Of a stretch of DNA of 64,000 bases, positions 53,209-61,668 are shown in pieces. The first letter of the stretch is position 1; each line of letters begins with the position of its first letter. This DNA is from JBBDIJ01 sp040880485 (GTDB lineage: Bacteria; Bacteroidota; Rhodothermia; Balneolales; Balneolaceae): the NCBI GenBank assembly GCA_040880485.1, contig JBBDIJ010000013.1, forward strand, positions 41,497-105,496, read 5' to 3'. The notes beneath the pieces were generated by a model, which made no database searches, was not told where the DNA came from, and saw nothing but the letters and a program-made list of their open reading frames with translations. The translations under genes were made by a program, and so were the position numbers.

Positions 53209-54392
53209 TCCACCTCCAAAATCTTTTTGAAGAGTCCGACACCGGTCGGAATCAGGTTGTCGTTAAAGTCGTAGTTTCCGGCATGAAGGTGCGGGTGATC
53301 CTTGCCCGAGCCGATCCCCATCAGCTGCACGTCCGACTGTTTCGAGAGATGCCCGAAATCTTCCGACCAGGGAAAGGGGTTCTCCAGCAACTCTACAGGG
53401 GTGCCAGCCAGTCCGGCCGCCTTTTTTGTGATCTCTACGGCGGCGGTGTCGTTTACCGTTGCCGCAAAAGGTTCCAGCTCTAACCATTGGTTCTCGAGCC
53501 CAAACTCCCTGCTCACCCTGCCCAAGAGCTTCACGAGCTGCTGTTTGAGCCGATCCACCGACTCGTCCCGGGCGGCCCTCAATGTGATCCCCATCTCTGC
53601 CCGTCCGGGGCTGATCCCGAAAGCACGCTCTCCCAAACGAATATAGGTGACCGTAGCGATCGCATACTGATCGTCGCTGAGATCTCGCACGCAGTGTTTC
53701 TGCAATTCACTGATCAGTTTTGCTACGGCCCGAGCTGGATTTCGGCCCTGCTCAGGGTAGGCCGCGTGGCTCGATGAGCCTGAAAGCTCGATTTTAATGC
53801 CGACCGACGCAGACGCAAAAACCCCCTCCCTGAGGTAGAGCCTCCCCTCATCGAAACCGGGAAGGTTGTGAAAGGCGTAGGAGCGATCGGGAACGACCGA
53901 TTGAAACCTGTCATCTTTCATGACCGCTTCGGCCCCCTCCCCAGTCTCCTCAGCCGGCTGAAACAGTAACCACACGGTTCCGGATGGGGGCCGGTTCTGC
54001 CCGAGCCAGGCCGCCAGGCCCAAAAGGCACGTGGTGTGTCCGTCGTGCCCGCAGGCGTGTGAGACCCCCTCACGCTCTGACCTGTGATCATGGTCTCCCT
54101 CGTCCGGTATTGGCAGAGCATCCAGTTCACTCCGGAAGAGCACATTCGGCCCATCTAAAGAATCCCCGAACCGGGCGATCACACCATGCCCACCCACTCC
54201 GGTTAGCACCTCGTCCGGATTGCACTTCTCCAATTCCGACGCGACCCAGGCGGCGGACTCGCTCTCCTGTCCGGAGAGTTCCGGGTGGCGATGCAAGTGG
54301 TGGCGAATTTGTGTCAGTCGTTCGAGCTCACTGGTAGTCAAGATGCTGCCGTCCTCATTGGGTTGAACCGGTTCAGTAGAGTGTGCCCACAA
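53196..54392 (-). CDS. M20D-family amidohydrolase / aminoacylase
   Basis: About 398 residues. Metal-binding blocks SHACGHDGHTTCLLGLA, LLFQPAEETGEGA and AFHNLPGF are those of M20D peptidases (hippurate hydrolase, IAA-amino acid hydrolase, N-acetyl-diaminopimelate deacetylase). A lid domain follows with SGSSSHAAYPEQGRNPA. The frame has no early ATG; the first candidate is a TTG at 54390-54392 and another is a TTG near 54339, so the N-terminus is uncertain. It overlaps the upstream M23 gene by 20 bp and alr by 13 bp. It may remove acyl groups from amino acids or wall peptides; the exact substrate is unknown. Confidence 0.9.
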   Translation of the reverse strand: MWAHSTEPVQPNEDGSILTTSELERLTQIRHHLHRHPELSGQESESAAWVASELEKCNPDEVLTGVGGHGVIARFGDSLDGPNVLFRSELDALPIPDEGDHDHRSEREGVSHACGHDGHTTCLLGLAAWLGQNRPPSGTVWLLFQPAEETGEGAEAVMKDDRFQSVVPDRSYAFHNLPGFDEGRLYLREGVFASASVGIKIELSGSSSHAAYPEQGRNPARAVAKLISELQKHCVRDLSDDQYAIATVTYIRLGERAFGISPGRAEMGITLRAARDESVDRLKQQLVKLLGRVSREFGLENQWLELEPFAATVNDTAAVEITKKAAGLAGTPVELLENPFPWSEDFGHLSKQSDVQLMGIGSGKDHPHLHAGNYDFNDNLIPTGVGLFKKILEVEWNR

Positions 54393-54969
54393 TGATACGC
54401 GGGTCCGGGTAACGGTTCAAGGCCTCTTCCCGTTCCTCCGGTGCCACCACTCCCGGCATGTCCGCCTCTCCGGGGTCGTCCCACGATATCTGGTAGTGGA
54501 GGTGCGGTTCCCACCCTCCATTCTCTTCGATGGCGCCCAGATTCGCGATCTCCTCCCCCTTTTCAACGCGGTCACCGGGGTTCCATCGTAATATGGATCT
54601 CTGGTTCAGGTGGCCGTGCAGTGCGTATATATCGAGGTTTCCGAACCGATGATGAAGGACAAGTGTTGGGCCGTAGTTCCCCCTCTCACGATGGTTGTGA
54701 AGGTAGGCTACCCGCCCCTCTGCTACCGCATAGACCGCCTCTCCCTCCGGAGCCCAGATATCGATACCCATGTGAACCGTCCGGCGGTTTTCGTACTGCG
54801 GAGCCGTGTACATACCGGACCGGTTTTCATTATAACGCCCGACTGCCCATCGAGCTCTGCGAATCGCTTCGATGTCGTACCCTTCGGTAAAGTCGATCAC
54901 CGGTAGCTGTGGCGGAACCATCATGACCGGGTGCAGGTCATGCTCTCTTCTCAGATCGGCCCGGCCCAA
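54373..54969 (-). CDS. M23-family metallopeptidase, no signal peptide seen
   Basis: Up to 198 residues. Zinc ligands are in VHMGIDIWAPEGEAVY (HxxxD) and WEPHLHYQISWD (HxH), with ALHGHLNQRS between, so the LytM-type fold is complete. Typical members cut peptidoglycan cross-links in the periplasm, yet no Sec or lipoprotein signal is present, so it may be cytosolic or exported another way. The start is either the TTG at 54967-54969, which has GGTGGAG just upstream, or the ATG at 54922-54924. One base separates the first option from the racemase stop. Fourth gene of the operon. Confidence 0.85.
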   Translation of the reverse strand: MGRADLRREHDLHPVMMVPPQLPVIDFTEGYDIEAIRRARWAVGRYNENRSGMYTAPQYENRRTVHMGIDIWAPEGEAVYAVAEGRVAYLHNHRERGNYGPTLVLHHRFGNLDIYALHGHLNQRSILRWNPGDRVEKGEEIANLGAIEENGGWEPHLHYQISWDDPGEADMPGVVAPEEREEALNRYPDPRIIVGTLY

Positions 54970-54970
54970 T

Positions 54971-56041
54971 TCACTCCACCTGCTTGTCTATGTAGTCGGA
55001 ACTCATCAGGCTAAGCGCTCCCATATACTTCAGCTTGAACCGGATCAGGTCCCCTACCTTGTAGTTGCCGGGATTGTCTCCCACATCGAGAATCATCATA
55101 TCGGAACTGGCGTCACTGATCTTGATATCGGAGTCGGCCGGTATCAGGTAATCGGGCTGCACATCGAGGTATCCAATATCGAGAATGGCCCGATAGGAGG
55201 TCTTTCCGTAATCCTCGTCGCTAATGACCGCTGTCTTGCCCTGCGGGTTCACCCCGAGTTCTCCTGTGGGTACCATCGGTTTCTCGGAGATCTCGATAAT
55301 ATGGGTGTAGAGCTCGAGTACACTGTCGCTCATCCCTTCAATGGTTCCGCCGGAGAAGAGGTCCTTCCCGAAAAAGAGAGACTCCCCGACACGAAAGTGG
55401 TTCACCCCTGCAGGCAGCATTTTTCGAAGCAGCAGAGGAATGGTAACCGACGTACCTCCCGACACCAGAGGGATCTTCTTCTCGAACTTCAACTCGATGA
55501 TCTTCTTGTAGAGTGCGAGCTGAATCAACTTGTCGTTGTCCGGAAGGACCCCGTGAAGGCAGTTCAAATTGGTTCCAAGCCCGATGACCTCGATGCCCGG
55601 CAGGTTAAATATCTTGCTGTAGAAATCGACCAGATCCTCCCTCATCACACCCTCACGAAGGTCGCCCATTTCGATCATGATGATCACCTTGTGCACCTTC
55701 TCCTGACGCACCGACTCTTCCGACAATGCGTGAAGTGTAGAGAGTTCGGTGTTCAGGCTCACGTCGGCAAAACGAACCACATCTTCGATGGTATCCTTGG
55801 GGGGCGGCTTGATATAGACCGTCATCGTTTCCGGATCGATCGCCTTGATCCGTTCCAGGTTACTGATCCGGGAATCGTGCACCTCCCGGATTCCCAGGTT
55901 GCTCACCTCCTCCAGATAATCTCTGTTTCCGCAGAGCAGCTTGGTCGTAATCCCCCACTTGATCCCCTGCTCCTTGAAGAGCCGGTCCAGGTAGTTGTAA
56001 TTGTGCCGTAACTCGTCGCGAAAGAGTTTTAAGTAAGCCAT
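54971..56041 (-). CDS. Alanine/ornithine racemase-type PLP enzyme
   Basis: A 356-residue fold-III PLP protein of the Orr/YhfX kind. The PLP lysine is in WGITTKLLCGN (about residue 34), followed by the racemase-like blocks GIREVHDSRISNL, VIIMIEMGDLREGV and LVSGGTSVTIPLL, with the C-terminal beta domain ending in KYMGALSLMSSDYI. Enzymes of this group racemise ornithine, lysine or other cationic amino acids rather than alanine. A dedicated alr is encoded in the same operon, which fits a different substrate here. Two bases separate it from the GNAT gene. The substrate is an inference. Confidence 0.88.
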   Translation of the reverse strand: MAYLKLFRDELRHNYNYLDRLFKEQGIKWGITTKLLCGNRDYLEEVSNLGIREVHDSRISNLERIKAIDPETMTVYIKPPPKDTIEDVVRFADVSLNTELSTLHALSEESVRQEKVHKVIIMIEMGDLREGVMREDLVDFYSKIFNLPGIEVIGLGTNLNCLHGVLPDNDKLIQLALYKKIIELKFEKKIPLVSGGTSVTIPLLLRKMLPAGVNHFRVGESLFFGKDLFSGGTIEGMSDSVLELYTHIIEISEKPMVPTGELGVNPQGKTAVISDEDYGKTSYRAILDIGYLDVQPDYLIPADSDIKISDASSDMMILDVGDNPGNYKVGDLIRFKLKYMGALSLMSSDYIDKQVE

Positions 56042-56043
56042 TG

Positions 56044-56493
56044 TTAACTCTTTTCGAGTCTCATTTCAATGTATTTACTGCTAAACCCATACTTCTCATA
56101 GAGGTGCCGGGCGGGATTGTCCGGCTCCACATGAAGAGCAATGCTTCCATCTGTTTCATCGATCGTCCTCTGCATCAACGCTTTCCCCACCCCTCTGCCT
56201 CGTGCGCCTTCATGAACGGCAATGTAGACCAGTATATGTTCTGGTATAAACCCGGACATGTTGGTATCGTTCACTATCACCGTTCCGATGATACGCCCCT
56301 CTTCGTGAACCACCAGCACAAAACCGTCCTGGCCGGGACCGTCCCCGTATGCGTAAGCGATGCATTTGAGGATCGACTCCTTTCTGTCCCCATACTGGTC
56401 GAGGTGGGTGTACAAGAAATCAGCGATCTCCTCTCTGGAGAACCCGGTCGGGTTCTCTTTGTCCGATCGTATCAGATCGATGGAATAGTTCAT
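56044..56493 (-). CDS. GNAT-family N-acetyltransferase
   Basis: 149 residues with AGGAGA 6-11 nt before the ATG. The acetyl-CoA loop is EGARGRGVGKALMQ (about 97-110), followed by LHVEPDNPARHLYEKYGF, the usual motif B of GNAT enzymes. Sits between the Na+ symporter (10 bp upstream) and the racemase (2 bp downstream), so it likely acetylates an amino acid or small amine handled by the same operon. Substrate not known. Confidence 0.9.
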   Translation of the reverse strand: MNYSIDLIRSDKENPTGFSREEIADFLYTHLDQYGDRKESILKCIAYAYGDGPGQDGFVLVVHEEGRIIGTVIVNDTNMSGFIPEHILVYIAVHEGARGRGVGKALMQRTIDETDGSIALHVEPDNPARHLYEKYGFSSKYIEMRLEKS

Positions 56494-56503
56494 TCAGGCT
56501 CTC

Positions 56504-57940
56504 CTATAACGATTTCTTCTGTGTGAAATAACTTACAATAACAAATGACAAAGCCGAAGCGGAAATACCAAACACGTTGGCATCCAGGCCGTAAGGAAGC
56601 GAACTTGCCCAGATTTGAAGTCCGATAGTGGTGCATCCGCCCATCAGCATCGCCGTCAAGGCCGCCTGTGGGGTACTCCTCTTCCAGTATAGTGCCCCGA
56701 TAGTCGGCACAAAGAGGCCGGAAACCATAAAGGCATAGGAGTAGAGCATCAAATCCAGCACATTCTCCATCATGGAAGCGAGGAGTATGGACAGCAACCC
56801 GATAGCCAGGGTCACGCCCTGGGAAAGACGCAAAAAACTGTGGCTATCATGATCCATCTTGCGAAAGTGGCCGACCACATCCGAAAGCAGATTCCCGGAT
56901 GCAGCCATCAGGCAGCTGTCGGCAGTCGAGAGGATGGCTGAAAAGTAGGCCGACATCATGATTCCCATCAATCCGACCGGCAGGACCGTCCGCAGCAGCA
57001 TCGGCAGGCCGGTTTCCGGGTCGGTATCGCTTATATCGGCCGCACCCAGATAGTCAAACATGCCCTGATCGGCGGCCACACGGGCAAAAAGGCCGAGAAG
57101 CACCCCCATAAAAGCCATCACCGGCCACTCGAAGAGACCAGCCAGATACCAGGCCCGTTTCGCCGTCTTTTCGTCCTTGCTGGCGTAGATCCTCTGGTAG
57201 AGGGTCATCCCCACAAACCAGATCGGAATGATGGTCACAGCCCAGTAAGTAAGATCCTGCCAGCTAATGTTGGTAAGTGTCAACATTTCGGGTTGAACCG
57301 TTGCGCGAATCCCCTCTATCCCGCCAATTGCACCGTAAGAGATGGGAATCCCGACAAAGATGAGCCCAAACATCAATATGGCCCACTGAATTGTATCGGT
57401 ATAGATGACCGCCTTCAATCCCCCCATAACAGTGTAGACTACTGCCACAAGGCCCATGACAATCAGGGAGGTCTGAAGATCCAGGTTGGTAAAGGTACCG
57501 TCGGCAAGCTTGGCTCCTGCCAGAATCTGGGAACTGGTGAATCCGGCATAGCCAATGGCCGATATCACTCCGGCAGCCAGCGCCACTTTGGGATTATAGA
57601 AGTGTTTGAGCACCTCCGGAAACGTGTAGGCCTGATCAAAGGCGGGGTTCCCTTTTACTTTAGGGATCAACAGTACGGCTGCCATCCAGGCCCCCACCAG
57701 GCCGGTAAACAGCATCCAGGAGCCGGAGAGGCCGATCACAAACCCGAGCCCACCCAGGCCGATCGAAAATCCGCCGCCGACATCGGTAGCCACAACGGAG
57801 AGGCCGATATGGGTGCTGTTCATCTGACGCCCCCCCACATAGTAGTCCTCTCCGCCTTCATTCTTTCGATAAAAGTAGTGGCCGAAAGCAAGCAGCCCTA
57901 CGATGTAGAGGAAAAAAACGGTCAGATCAACCGGATGCAT
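56504..57940 (-). CDS. Sodium:solute symporter (SSS/SLC5 family)
   Basis: 478 residues, mostly hydrophobic, with about 13 transmembrane helices. Family features: LTVFFLYIVGLLAFGHYFY at the start, GGRQMNSTHIGLSVVATDVGGGFSIGLGG (in two blocks), TYTVMGGLKAVIYTDTIQW near 170-190 and STADSCLMAASGNLLSDVV near 350. These move amino acids, sugars or other solutes with Na+ into the cytosol. As first gene of the operon with acetyltransferase, racemase, peptidases and alr, it may import an amino acid or wall-derived compound. The promoter should lie in 57941-58010. Confidence 0.92.
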   Translation of the reverse strand: MHPVDLTVFFLYIVGLLAFGHYFYRKNEGGEDYYVGGRQMNSTHIGLSVVATDVGGGFSIGLGGLGFVIGLSGSWMLFTGLVGAWMAAVLLIPKVKGNPAFDQAYTFPEVLKHFYNPKVALAAGVISAIGYAGFTSSQILAGAKLADGTFTNLDLQTSLIVMGLVAVVYTVMGGLKAVIYTDTIQWAILMFGLIFVGIPISYGAIGGIEGIRATVQPEMLTLTNISWQDLTYWAVTIIPIWFVGMTLYQRIYASKDEKTAKRAWYLAGLFEWPVMAFMGVLLGLFARVAADQGMFDYLGAADISDTDPETGLPMLLRTVLPVGLMGIMMSAYFSAILSTADSCLMAASGNLLSDVVGHFRKMDHDSHSFLRLSQGVTLAIGLLSILLASMMENVLDLMLYSYAFMVSGLFVPTIGALYWKRSTPQAALTAMLMGGCTTIGLQIWASSLPYGLDANVFGISASALSFVIVSYFTQKKSL

Positions 57941-58011
57941 GGGAAAGGATTAGCCCGCGGCCGGGTGTAACGCTCGTTCCGGCAGGGACGGTTGTCGTTC
58001 TGTCTTGAGAG

Positions 58012-58224
58012 TCATTCATTTCGTGTCCGCGAAGGCAGTCGATTGGCACGGACTCTGGCGAAAGTATTTGATTTATACAGATTTACCTGTTCTTCCTTGT
58101 TGCGGTTGACAAGATAAGGGTTCTGAAGGGGAGCTTCAAACGGGGAGTTACCGGTGGCGGGGAGGGTGTGGCGTTCACTCAAGGCTTCTATACCGACCTT
58201 AATTTTAAAGTATGAGGTGGATTC
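58012..58224 (-). pseudogene. Coding-like C-terminal remnant without start
   Basis: An uninterrupted minus-strand frame of about 70 codons from after a TGA at 58225-58227 to a TGA at 58012-58014. It reads as sensible polar protein (IEALSERHTLPATGNSPFE, then QNPYLVNRNKEEQVNLYK) but has no ATG near the beginning, and no family is recognised. It fills most of the 340-bp gap between the symporter gene and the first propeller cassette and marks the junction between conserved chromosome and the accessory cassette array. It may also be the end of an ancestral gene cut by rearrangement. Confidence 0.35.
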
Positions 58225-58281
58225 TCATTGTTACCGATGCACATCGGGTGGGTCAGTAAACTCATCGGGTGAAAATAAAAC

Positions 58282-59490
58282 TCAAAAATCCTTTACCTCA
58301 TAAATGACAATGATACTGTTATCATCCCTGTTTATACGTTCGTAGCCATCAATGTTTGCATAATGAAATTCACTATCCGGACCGGGCTCGCCTGAACTCA
58401 TGTCTCTGTTATTGGCTGTATGAATTTGCAGTGCATCAATCACACCGACCAACCTGCCGCCATAACTCCCTTTCACGGATGGACTCATTCGTTCGGGGCG
58501 CCTTGTTATTGTCTGAAGCACTTTTGTTTTGCCGGTATCACGCGAATGGATGGCCGAAACCAGACGATGGCCAATTGGGACCTTCAGATAGAGATATCGG
58601 TCCGTTGAATAGATGGAATGAGGACCAAATTTTACATGGTCATTCCTTGAAAAATAATCCGTGACCTGACTGCTGAATCGTTCTGATAAAAATTGCTCCT
58701 TTACATTCGCAGGCAGAGTGTGTGGTCCATAATCCAGAACAAACTCCGGAAACAGATGTGTGTCCGTTGCCCGGTAGATGGTATCACTTGCAAAATGATT
58801 GAAATAGACAGCATCTTCACTGCCCGTTAGATAGTTCTCTTTCCGCAAGTTATACATCAGTACCGAGTTGGATACTGGAATATCTTTATAGAGCAGTGTC
58901 CCGTTATTATTGAATGCAGCAAAAGACATCGTTCGATCATTCCTCCAACCGCCCTCTTCCAGGGCAAGAGCATATGCGTACAGTTTGTCATTCCAATATT
59001 GGATCCTCAGTACCCGATGCTCAAAAAGATCAATCGTTTCACCGGTATATTCGCCCTGAAAATTATATTTAATGATTCTGGAAAAGGTAAGCACTCCGAC
59101 TTCTCTCGATTCGGTATCTATATAGAAGTCATTAATTTCTTCATACTCTCCCGGGCCCCGGCCTCTTTCATCAATTTTTAATTGAAAATTACCGTCTGTA
59201 TCAAAGATAAAAATAGCCTGCTGATCGAAACTGTTCGACAAGATAAAGATCAACTCATCGTAAAGAAGAATCTTGTTGTAACTTGCAATCAGTACCTCTT
59301 CATTTGTTTCGAGCCTGATGAATTGTGGATTAGTGAATAGACTGTCAATTGAGACCGCACTCTCTTCATCAAACTCTACATGTATGATCGACGGGTTCAC
59401 TTCACCATCCCTCGGCCTGAAATCGGGAGAGCCGGATTCAGCACATGATACAACCAGGACGGAAATGAGTATCGATAATTTAATTTTCAT
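58282..59490 (-). CDS. 6-bladed beta-propeller lipoprotein, cassette 1
   Basis: 402 residues; signal LSILISVLVVSC with SPII cysteine. Blade features shared with the other three propellers of the window: FIRLETNEEVLIASYNKIL, IFIFDTDGNFQLKIDERG with the GRGPGEYEEI turn, and IIKYNFQGEYTGETIDL. A TolB-like fold anchored in the outer membrane or periplasm is likely; no active site is evident. It lies 72 bp behind the NVEALA-like peptide gene 1 on the same strand, so peptide and propeller form a pair. The region is richer in A+T than the operon to its left. Function unknown. Confidence 0.85.
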   Translation of the reverse strand: MKIKLSILISVLVVSCAESGSPDFRPRDGEVNPSIIHVEFDEESAVSIDSLFTNPQFIRLETNEEVLIASYNKILLYDELIFILSNSFDQQAIFIFDTDGNFQLKIDERGRGPGEYEEINDFYIDTESREVGVLTFSRIIKYNFQGEYTGETIDLFEHRVLRIQYWNDKLYAYALALEEGGWRNDRTMSFAAFNNNGTLLYKDIPVSNSVLMYNLRKENYLTGSEDAVYFNHFASDTIYRATDTHLFPEFVLDYGPHTLPANVKEQFLSERFSSQVTDYFSRNDHVKFGPHSIYSTDRYLYLKVPIGHRLVSAIHSRDTGKTKVLQTITRRPERMSPSVKGSYGGRLVGVIDALQIHTANNRDMSSGEPGPDSEFHYANIDGYERINRDDNSIIVIYEVKDF

Positions 59491-59562
59491 TAAAATTTCA
59501 AATATTATTTATAATAAAATAGCATGTAGCATTTATGATGTGTTGTTTAACAGCATTTCACT

Positions 59563-59937
59563 CTAAAAGGCTGGGCAGAATCCGACCTCATTTTGATCAC
59601 ATGTGGCAAGCGCAAAAAACTCGCAGCTATACATTGTCCCAACGAATTCATTTTCAAGTGTGTAGGAAACTGTCAGTCCAATTGGCACCTGGCCTGCGAT
59701 GAACCAGACTCCGCCTTCTGTAACTTCCACATTAGCATATACTGCATCGGGAACAAGGTCTTTAAACCATGAATTATTTGGATCGTGTTCATCCGCATAG
59801 GCTTCCAGGTTGTTTTCGAAGAAGGCCAGTGCGACATCGTTCGTTGGTGACGCTTCACCGAAATTGTGATGCACACTCACAAAGACTGTGGTTGAAATAA
59901 ACAGAATAGAAAACAGAGATAAGATTGGCTTTTTCAT
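59563..59937 (-). CDS. NVEALA-like small secreted peptide, cassette 1
   Basis: 124 residues from the ATG at 59935-59937; an upstream in-frame TTG adds three residues. A Sec signal (LSLFSILFISTTVFVSV) is followed by the conserved DVALAFFENNLEAYADEH, which matches the NVEALA signature (D-L-A-L-x-N-V-E-A-L-A) of Bacteroidota peptides. Everything after the His is unique to this copy: about 75 residues with EVTEGGVWFIAGQVPIGL and three Cys near the end (CEFFALATC, GFC). The first 50 codons and the upstream region are nearly identical to cassette 2. Function unknown; probably exported to the periplasm or surface together with the downstream propeller. Confidence 0.75.
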   Translation of the reverse strand: MKKPILSLFSILFISTTVFVSVHHNFGEASPTNDVALAFFENNLEAYADEHDPNNSWFKDLVPDAVYANVEVTEGGVWFIAGQVPIGLTVSYTLENEFVGTMYSCEFFALATCDQNEVGFCPAF

Positions 59938-60064
59938 AGTCTTCAAGGTTTGATGAATGGTTCCGGTGTAATCCGTATGTGGTCTCTCTTGAAAGCCAGT
60001 CTACAACACACACTACGTTTATTCAATACCCATCTATAGTTAAATGGGCTACTCCTCCCGGCAG
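59789..60064. repeat. 276-bp direct repeat, copy A
   Basis: Matches 61520-61795 over its whole length with two mismatches. It covers the codons for the signal peptide and NVEALA-like motif of peptide gene 1 plus about 127 bp upstream, including a small hairpin CCCAT/ATGGG. Similarity stops abruptly at both ends, inside the peptide gene and in the intergenic DNA. The 100 bp from here to the next gene contain no complete gene. Confidence 0.92.
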
Positions 60065-60163
60065 AGCAGGTCCTGGTTGAACAGGGTCTTCAGTTCGTAA
60101 CTTATTTACATGATGACTTCAGAAGTGCCGAAACAATCAAGCTTTGTATCGTTGTTTTAGAAT

Positions 60164-61246
60164 TCATGATTCAGCCTGTTGGTGATCCCCAAAAAGGTGG
60201 GAGATATCGAACCGGTAGATCTCACTGTTGTCATCCAGTGAAAAACCGTATAGCATCCCGTACCGTTCAGAAATCGCAAACACCATGGCCTGTCGGTCCA
60301 ACATGACCCGGTGAACCGGCTGGCCCTCCCAATCCCACACTTCCAGTGAGAAACGGATCGAGTCCAAATCATCCATGGTCACTTCCGCAGAGTTGGTGAG
60401 ATGGAATCCCAGAATAAATATGTACTCCCCGGACGCATCTCCAAAACCGCGGAAACGCGCCTCTCCATCTACCAAATCATGATAGGGATCACTGATCTGG
60501 ACCCAGCGAATCGGTTCACCACTGCTCTGAAAAAGTTTAAGCTGATCGTACCCGTAATAAAACGCCATGATCCTACTACCGTCCGGCTTGCCCACAAACA
60601 TCTTGAGATACTTTTCAAACTTCTCTCTTCCTTCAAGATGTGTTTCCGGATACTTGCCAAAGTTATATTGAATCTCATCAAGACCAGGAACAATGGCTGC
60701 ATATTCAAACTCTGTTTGTTCGAATAGACCGTAAGAGGCTACAAATAGAGAATCGTGAATCCGGGTCAGACTCGGATATGCAATCTGCATATTCATTTCA
60801 GGTATTGTCCGCTCATCCACAAGGACAAATGCCGTGTCGGTAACGGTATAATAGCTTAGTTTGGCAGGAAAGGCCGATCTCAATATGACGGTATCACCAA
60901 TTGCTTCAAACTTTTGGGAGCTCAACGATTGAAATTCATCCGGCCCCGGCCCCATTCTTCCCCAGGAGTAGAGAAATTCCAGGTCAGGAAGCCTGAACAC
61001 TTTGAACAAATTCTCATCCCGGCCATCCAATACGACCAGGTACTCTTCATTTACGATTCGCAAGAAGGTTGGGTTAATCAGATCTACCTCTTCATCGAAT
61101 GTAAATACCGTAGCATGCAATGTTTGATCCTCATCGATGGGTAGCGCTTCTACCTCAATGTCAGGAGCCGCCGGTTGTGGCGTACAGCGAATCCACAGAA
61201 TCAGAGCAAAAACAGGGATAAATAGAATTTTTGGAATACTGCTCAT
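60164..61246 (-). CDS. 6-bladed beta-propeller lipoprotein, cassette 2
   Basis: 360 residues; hydrophobic signal ILFIPVFALILWIRC with a probable SPII cysteine. It is closely related to the cassette 3 propeller: both have VLDGRDENLFKVFRLPD or its equivalent, EFLYSWGRMGPGPDEFQ, KPDGSRIMAFYYG and a final blade ISERYGMLYGFSLDD followed by YRFDISHL. The block GREKFEKYLKMFVGKP corresponds to GREQVMATTKALAAKP in cassette 3. A hairpin (61281-61322) separates it from peptide gene 2 upstream. Function unknown; envelope-anchored. Confidence 0.85.
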   Translation of the reverse strand: MSSIPKILFIPVFALILWIRCTPQPAAPDIEVEALPIDEDQTLHATVFTFDEEVDLINPTFLRIVNEEYLVVLDGRDENLFKVFRLPDLEFLYSWGRMGPGPDEFQSLSSQKFEAIGDTVILRSAFPAKLSYYTVTDTAFVLVDERTIPEMNMQIAYPSLTRIHDSLFVASYGLFEQTEFEYAAIVPGLDEIQYNFGKYPETHLEGREKFEKYLKMFVGKPDGSRIMAFYYGYDQLKLFQSSGEPIRWVQISDPYHDLVDGEARFRGFGDASGEYIFILGFHLTNSAEVTMDDLDSIRFSLEVWDWEGQPVHRVMLDRQAMVFAISERYGMLYGFSLDDNSEIYRFDISHLFGDHQQAES

Positions 61247-61280
61247 TATCTATTGTTAATCATTATCGACTATTAAATTA

Positions 61281-61322
61281 ACACCCATAAATCATGTAAT
61301 GTAGAAAACGATTTATGGGTGT
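61281..61322. terminator. 13-bp perfect hairpin between peptide gene 2 and its propeller
   Basis: ACACCCATAAATC (61281-61293) and its exact inverse (61310-61322) form a 13-bp stem with a 16-nt loop. On the plus strand it is followed by six T residues. On the transcribed minus strand it is preceded by six A residues and followed by TAATTTAAT, so it would be only a weak terminator or an mRNA-stabilising 3' end between peptide and propeller coding regions. Confidence 0.55.
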
Positions 61323-61335
61323 TTTTTACGATCCA

Positions 61336-61668
61336 TCAACTGCAAACACCAGGGTCTAATCCTGGCCCTACATTTTTAACTACAGTACATAGTCCATTGG
61401 GATGGCAGCGCCAATATTCATACGTACATGCTGGTTTACCACTACAATTTGGATTTGGATTCCATTGGCTGCAACACTCGCCAGAGCTTGCATAACAGGT
61501 TACTCCACCACCGCCATGCTCATCCGCATAGGCTTCCAGGTTGTTTTCGAAGAAGGCAAGCGCGACATCGTTCGTTGGTGACGCTTCACCGAAATTGTGA
61601 TGCACACTCACAAAGACTGTGGTTGAAATAAACAGAATAGAAAACAGAGATAAGATTGGCTTTTTCAT
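61336..61668 (-). CDS. NVEALA-like small secreted peptide, cassette 2 (Cys-rich)
   Basis: 110 residues from the ATG at 61666-61668. Signal peptide and NVEALA-like stretch (DVALAFFENNLEAYADEHG) are identical to cassette 1. The C-terminal domain is unrelated to cassette 1: it has a Gly-rich hinge (GGGG), then eight cysteines (TCYASSGECC, NCSGKPAC, WRCHPNGLC and a terminal VCS), an even number fitting four disulfides. Such a small disulfide-rich exported product could be a toxin, signal or structural peptide; nothing decides between these. It lies 384 bp downstream of the thioredoxin-like gene and 89 bp upstream of the cassette 2 propeller. Confidence 0.75.
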   Translation of the reverse strand: MKKPILSLFSILFISTTVFVSVHHNFGEASPTNDVALAFFENNLEAYADEHGGGGVTCYASSGECCSQWNPNPNCSGKPACTYEYWRCHPNGLCTVVKNVGPGLDPGVCS

